Source of the DNA: Legionella lytica
Lineage (GTDB): Bacteria; Pseudomonadota; Gammaproteobacteria; Legionellales; Legionellaceae
Assembly (NCBI RefSeq): GCF_023921225.1
Contig: NZ_CP071529.1
Location: 62,001-126,000 of the forward strand
DNA: 64,000 nt
Direction of reading: 5' to 3'
The notes under the pieces were generated by a model that was not told where the DNA came from, ran no database searches, and was given only the letters and a program-made list of their open reading frames with translations. Shown here in pieces: positions 61,707 through 64,000 of this stretch (its first letter is position 1; each line of letters opens with the position of its first letter). The position numbers and the translations under genes are program-made.

Positions 61707-62978
61707 TTAAACCCCATCGCCACAACGAACTTGCGGCACATCCGTCCAGCGCGTGGTGTACGCAGGCGACTTAAGCTCAGCGCGCATCGCCCAGGGTTTG
61801 GAGTAGCCTTCAGCGGCAAGACGAATAGTACTGCGTCCATACTTGGTATTGATGCGGTCAAATACACTCATGAGCTGCTCGGTGTGCTCTAGTTGCTCTT
61901 CAGAAGGTTGATGAAACAGGGCCAATTGGCGAGGGTCTTTGGGAATTAAATCTTCCAGGCAAACCCCTGCTTTTTTATAAAAATAACCTGACTTGAAAAT
62001 TCGACGCAGGCAGCGTTTGGCAATTTTAGTGATTAAGCGCAAGTCATCTGTGGGATTAATTAATCGAAACTCCATGGCTTGAAAGTGCTGTGCTAAATCC
62101 TCACGAAATCGATTCGTGTGCACAAACACATACATACGTTGTGCGACTAATCCTTGTCCACGCATTTTCTCCACCGCGCGTGCGCAGTGACTGCTCACGG
62201 ATTCGGCTAGCGCAGACAACTCGGTTTGCATCGCTCCAAAGCTTTTAGACGACATGATGCTTTGCTTGGGCTCAGTCTCCTCCAACCCGCCACAGGCAAT
62301 GCCTTGCAACTCCATAGCAGTACGCATCATCACCACATTAAAACTCTTTTTTAGATGGTGAGGATTAGCACAAGCTAGGTCGTATGCGGTGTTTATTCCC
62401 CGAGCAATTAATTTATTTTCCCATTTTCGCCCTATTCCCCATACATCACCCACGCAAATTTTTTTTAACCAGGCTTCTCGTTGCGTGGTGATGTTAAATA
62501 CAGGTACTTTCAATACTTTTTTGCATAGATGATTGGCCACTTTCGCCAAAGTTTTGGTAGGGCCAATACCAACGGAAGTAGGAATTCCGGTATGCCTTAG
62601 AATTTTTTTTTGTAACTCTTGGCAAAAAGTATCATGCTGTGCGACAGGCAAGCTGCTTAAATCAATGAATGCCTCGTCGATTGAATACACTTCGAGATGC
62701 GGCCAAAACTCCTCAATCGTGCACATGACCCGGTGGCTGATGTTGCCATAAAGAGTGTAGTTTGATGAAAAGGCCTTTACGCCATGTTGTTTGCATAAAT
62801 TCTTAATTTTAAAATAGGGTTCCCCCATGGCAATGCCTAGGTCTTTTGCTTCATTGGAGCGGGCAATGCAACAGCCATCGTTGTTCGAGAGCACTACAAT
62901 CGGCACTTCCCGCAAATCAGGACGAAACAACCGCTCACAGCTGGCATAAAAGTTATTGCAATCAATTAAGGCAAACAT
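61707..62978 (-). CDS. umuC: UmuC-type DNA polymerase V subunit
   Basis: A 423-residue Y-family polymerase: MFALIDCNNFYASCERLFRP, VVLSNNDGCCIARSNEAKDL, VYSIDEAFIDLSSLPVAQHD with the catalytic SIDEA, GIGPTKTLAKVANHLCKK and the C-terminal DUF4113 (NTKYGRSTIRLAAEG, RWTDVPQV). It forms polymerase V with processed UmuD. The start is one base after the umuD stop, a sign of coupled translation. The set umuD-umuC-dinB in one run is unusual, since dinB is normally separate. Confidence 0.95.
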   Translation of the reverse strand: MFALIDCNNFYASCERLFRPDLREVPIVVLSNNDGCCIARSNEAKDLGIAMGEPYFKIKNLCKQHGVKAFSSNYTLYGNISHRVMCTIEEFWPHLEVYSIDEAFIDLSSLPVAQHDTFCQELQKKILRHTGIPTSVGIGPTKTLAKVANHLCKKVLKVPVFNITTQREAWLKKICVGDVWGIGRKWENKLIARGINTAYDLACANPHHLKKSFNVVMMRTAMELQGIACGGLEETEPKQSIMSSKSFGAMQTELSALAESVSSHCARAVEKMRGQGLVAQRMYVFVHTNRFREDLAQHFQAMEFRLINPTDDLRLITKIAKRCLRRIFKSGYFYKKAGVCLEDLIPKDPRQLALFHQPSEEQLEHTEQLMSVFDRINTKYGRSTIRLAAEGYSKPWAMRAELKSPAYTTRWTDVPQVRCGDGV

Positions 62979-62979
62979 G

Positions 62980-63486
62980 TTATAAGGGCTCGTGCAAAAC
63001 TAGGGTAACCACACCCCAAATGACCATCTCACTGTCCTCTGTAATATCAATGGGTTGAAACTGTGGATTAGCAGGCAACAACTGCACCCGCCCTCCTCGT
63101 TGTGCGAGTCGCTTCACAGTGAGCTCACCATTGACTGCAGCAATCACAATTCGCCCATCCGTCGGTGTAATACTACGGTCTACAACAAGGTAGGCACCGG
63201 AAAAAATTCCCGCCTCAATCATCGAATCCCCAGTCGCTTGCAGTACAAAAGTAGACGACGGATTATGAATAAACTGGGTATTCAAGTCCAAATACCCCTC
63301 AATGTAATCATCCGCAGGCGATGGAAAACCTGCTTGGACTTTACTTGAAAACACCGGTAGTTGATAATTAGACCCTTCTTTCAATCGCTCCACTTGAGCA
63401 ACCAAAGACAAAGGCACGCGAACTGTTTTTGTTGGCTCACCTTTTGGGCGGCCAGATCCCGCTCTTGCTCCACCACGTCGTGACAT
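62980..63486 (-). CDS. umuD: UmuD-like self-cleaving protein with a basic N-terminal part
   Basis: A 168-residue S24 peptidase-fold protein. Cleavage should occur at Ala52-Gly53 (SSKVQAGFPSPADD); the catalytic serine is S88 (TGDSMIEAG) and the lysine K125 (ELTVKRLAQ). The first 50 residues are longer than in E. coli UmuD and basic: MSRRGGARAGSGRPKGEPTK, an AT-hook-like GRPKG that might bind DNA. It could also act as an operon repressor as in some LexA-like small proteins. I found no canonical LexA box (CTGT-N8-ACAG) upstream; L. pneumophila is known to lack LexA, which fits. Confidence 0.92.
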   Translation of the reverse strand: MSRRGGARAGSGRPKGEPTKTVRVPLSLVAQVERLKEGSNYQLPVFSSKVQAGFPSPADDYIEGYLDLNTQFIHNPSSTFVLQATGDSMIEAGIFSGAYLVVDRSITPTDGRIVIAAVNGELTVKRLAQRGGRVQLLPANPQFQPIDITEDSEMVIWGVVTLVLHEPL

Positions 63487-63623
63487 GATTTCTCTTAATT
63501 TTGATTTTAGTTACAGATATCATAGATAGGAAAATTTTCGCTGTAAAGCCATCAAGCTCGGCTTTTAGACGCAAGAGGAGTTAAGTCCTCGGCAGTATTG
63601 GAAAAAATGGTTAAAACTTTTTT

Positions 63624-63986
63624 TTACTGAGACAAAGGCTCTATGGCTAAAGGATGATTAAAATCTGCCTTATTCATTAAAGTAGAGACGCGATACCCTT
63701 CCAAATCATCGTAAGGATAAGGTTTTAACAATGCCAGTAGGCTCTCTTTGGAGCACTGGGAGTTATCAAGCCAAGTGTTTTGCGTCTCCTCATCAAAAAT
63801 AACCGGCATTCGATGATGAACACGCTCCATTAATGAATTCGCTTCAGTAGTAATTAAGCAACAAGAATGAATCACCTCGTCTTGAGACTGCCACGTATCC
63901 CAAAGAGCAGCTACTGCCAATAAATCATGATTTTTTTTATGAAAAAAATAGGGTTGTTTTACCCCGTTTTCCTCATGCGCGCGCAT
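63624..63986 (-). CDS. SRAP-type (YedK/HMCES) protein, C-terminal part, partial or broken
   Basis: The frame encodes the last two thirds of an SRAP protein: ENGVKQPYFFHKKNHDLLAV, ALWDTW, SCCLITTEANSLMERVHHRM and PVIFDEETQNTWL. The histidine of the HHRMP motif, one of the catalytic residues, is present. The N-terminal Cys2 and the Glu/Asn residues would lie upstream, but the same frame has a TGA at 63990-63992, so either the gene is broken, or a frameshift occurs near the window edge. SRAP proteins crosslink to abasic sites in single-stranded DNA. It has the same direction as umuD, 137 bp upstream, which places a second abasic-site protein next to UdgX. Confidence 0.72.
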   Translation of the reverse strand: MRAHEENGVKQPYFFHKKNHDLLAVAALWDTWQSQDEVIHSCCLITTEANSLMERVHHRMPVIFDEETQNTWLDNSQCSKESLLALLKPYPYDDLEGYRVSTLMNKADFNHPLAIEPLSQ

Positions 63987-64000
63987 TAATCAAGCTCCCT

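Noticed and set aside
63487..63623. LexA (SOS) box upstream of umuD
   Set aside because: I looked for CTGT-N8-ACAG; partial halves (CTGTAA, TACAG) occur but no proper pair.
1..64000. tRNA genes, rRNA genes, CRISPR arrays
   Set aside because: No cloverleaf with a GTTCGA-type T loop and no regularly spaced repeats were found by eye. A tRNA scan would be decisive for short ones.

Overview
The window is an AT-rich stretch of a gammaproteobacterial chromosome or large plasmid, most likely from Legionella or a close relative. The reasons are low-GC codon use, a 665-residue protein that resembles Legionella Dot/Icm effector-type proteins, a typical hybrid sensor kinase remnant, and a very high density of transposon debris. 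The genus call is inference; there is no rRNA, tRNA or housekeeping gene to anchor it. I found no tRNA, rRNA or CRISPR array.

Layout. 1-5158: right part of a Tn3-family transposon (esterase cargo, tnpR, a DUF4160/DUF2442 gene pair sitting where toxin-antitoxin pairs sit in other Tn3 elements, tnpA, right terminal repeat), inserted inside a hybrid histidine kinase gene whose C-terminal part continues to 6668. 6.7-14.2 kb: a decay zone with a tnpA remnant, two miniature inverted-repeat elements, broken VOC, resolvase, Ku, thioredoxin-2 and DUF2188 genes, and a few intact genes (cupin, P-loop kinase, TPR protein, small secreted protein). 14.2-16.8 kb: a complete three-domain DNA ligase D. 16.9-26.4 kb: an 8.8-kb FAAL-PKS-NRPS megasynthase, divergent from a HAD phosphatase. 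27.1-32.3 kb: a second Tn3-family transposon with both 38-bp ends, a complete tnpA, a truncated resolvase and two secreted cargo proteins; it borders a truncated serine/threonine dehydratase. 33.2-45 kb: an island-like region with a frameshifted SPFH gene, an array of small minus-strand genes (three with near-identical promoter plus palindrome cassettes), a J-domain protein, a HigBA toxin-antitoxin pair, a DUF3987 protein and a small tyrosine integrase. 45-54 kb: unassigned small genes, an IS6-family insertion, a candidate effector and an IS3-family insertion that truncates a further gene. 54.7-64 kb: a DNA-repair block.

The repair block contains UdgX-type uracil glycosylase, Ku, an Fe-S superfamily 2 helicase with an N-terminal RecB-like nuclease domain, a DnaQ-like/GIY-YIG fusion, and on the opposite strand a umuD-umuC-dinB operon preceded by an SRAP-type gene. 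Together with LigD at 14 kb, Ku supplies a bacterial end-joining pathway; the decayed second Ku copy upstream of ligD suggests that the pathway once sat there as a unit. The helicase gene and the DnaQ/GIY-YIG gene overlap and are presumably made together; their partnership is the least explained part of the block.

The most interesting items are the DUF4160-DUF2442 pair in the Tn3 core, the repeated promoter-operator cassettes at 35.6-37.9 kb, the helicase plus degenerate-exonuclease/GIY-YIG pair, and the megasynthase ending in two condensation domains without a thioesterase. Three frameshifts fall in short homopolymers (34074-34079, 41531-41536) or next to one (IS3 element); they may be real, programmed or assembly errors.
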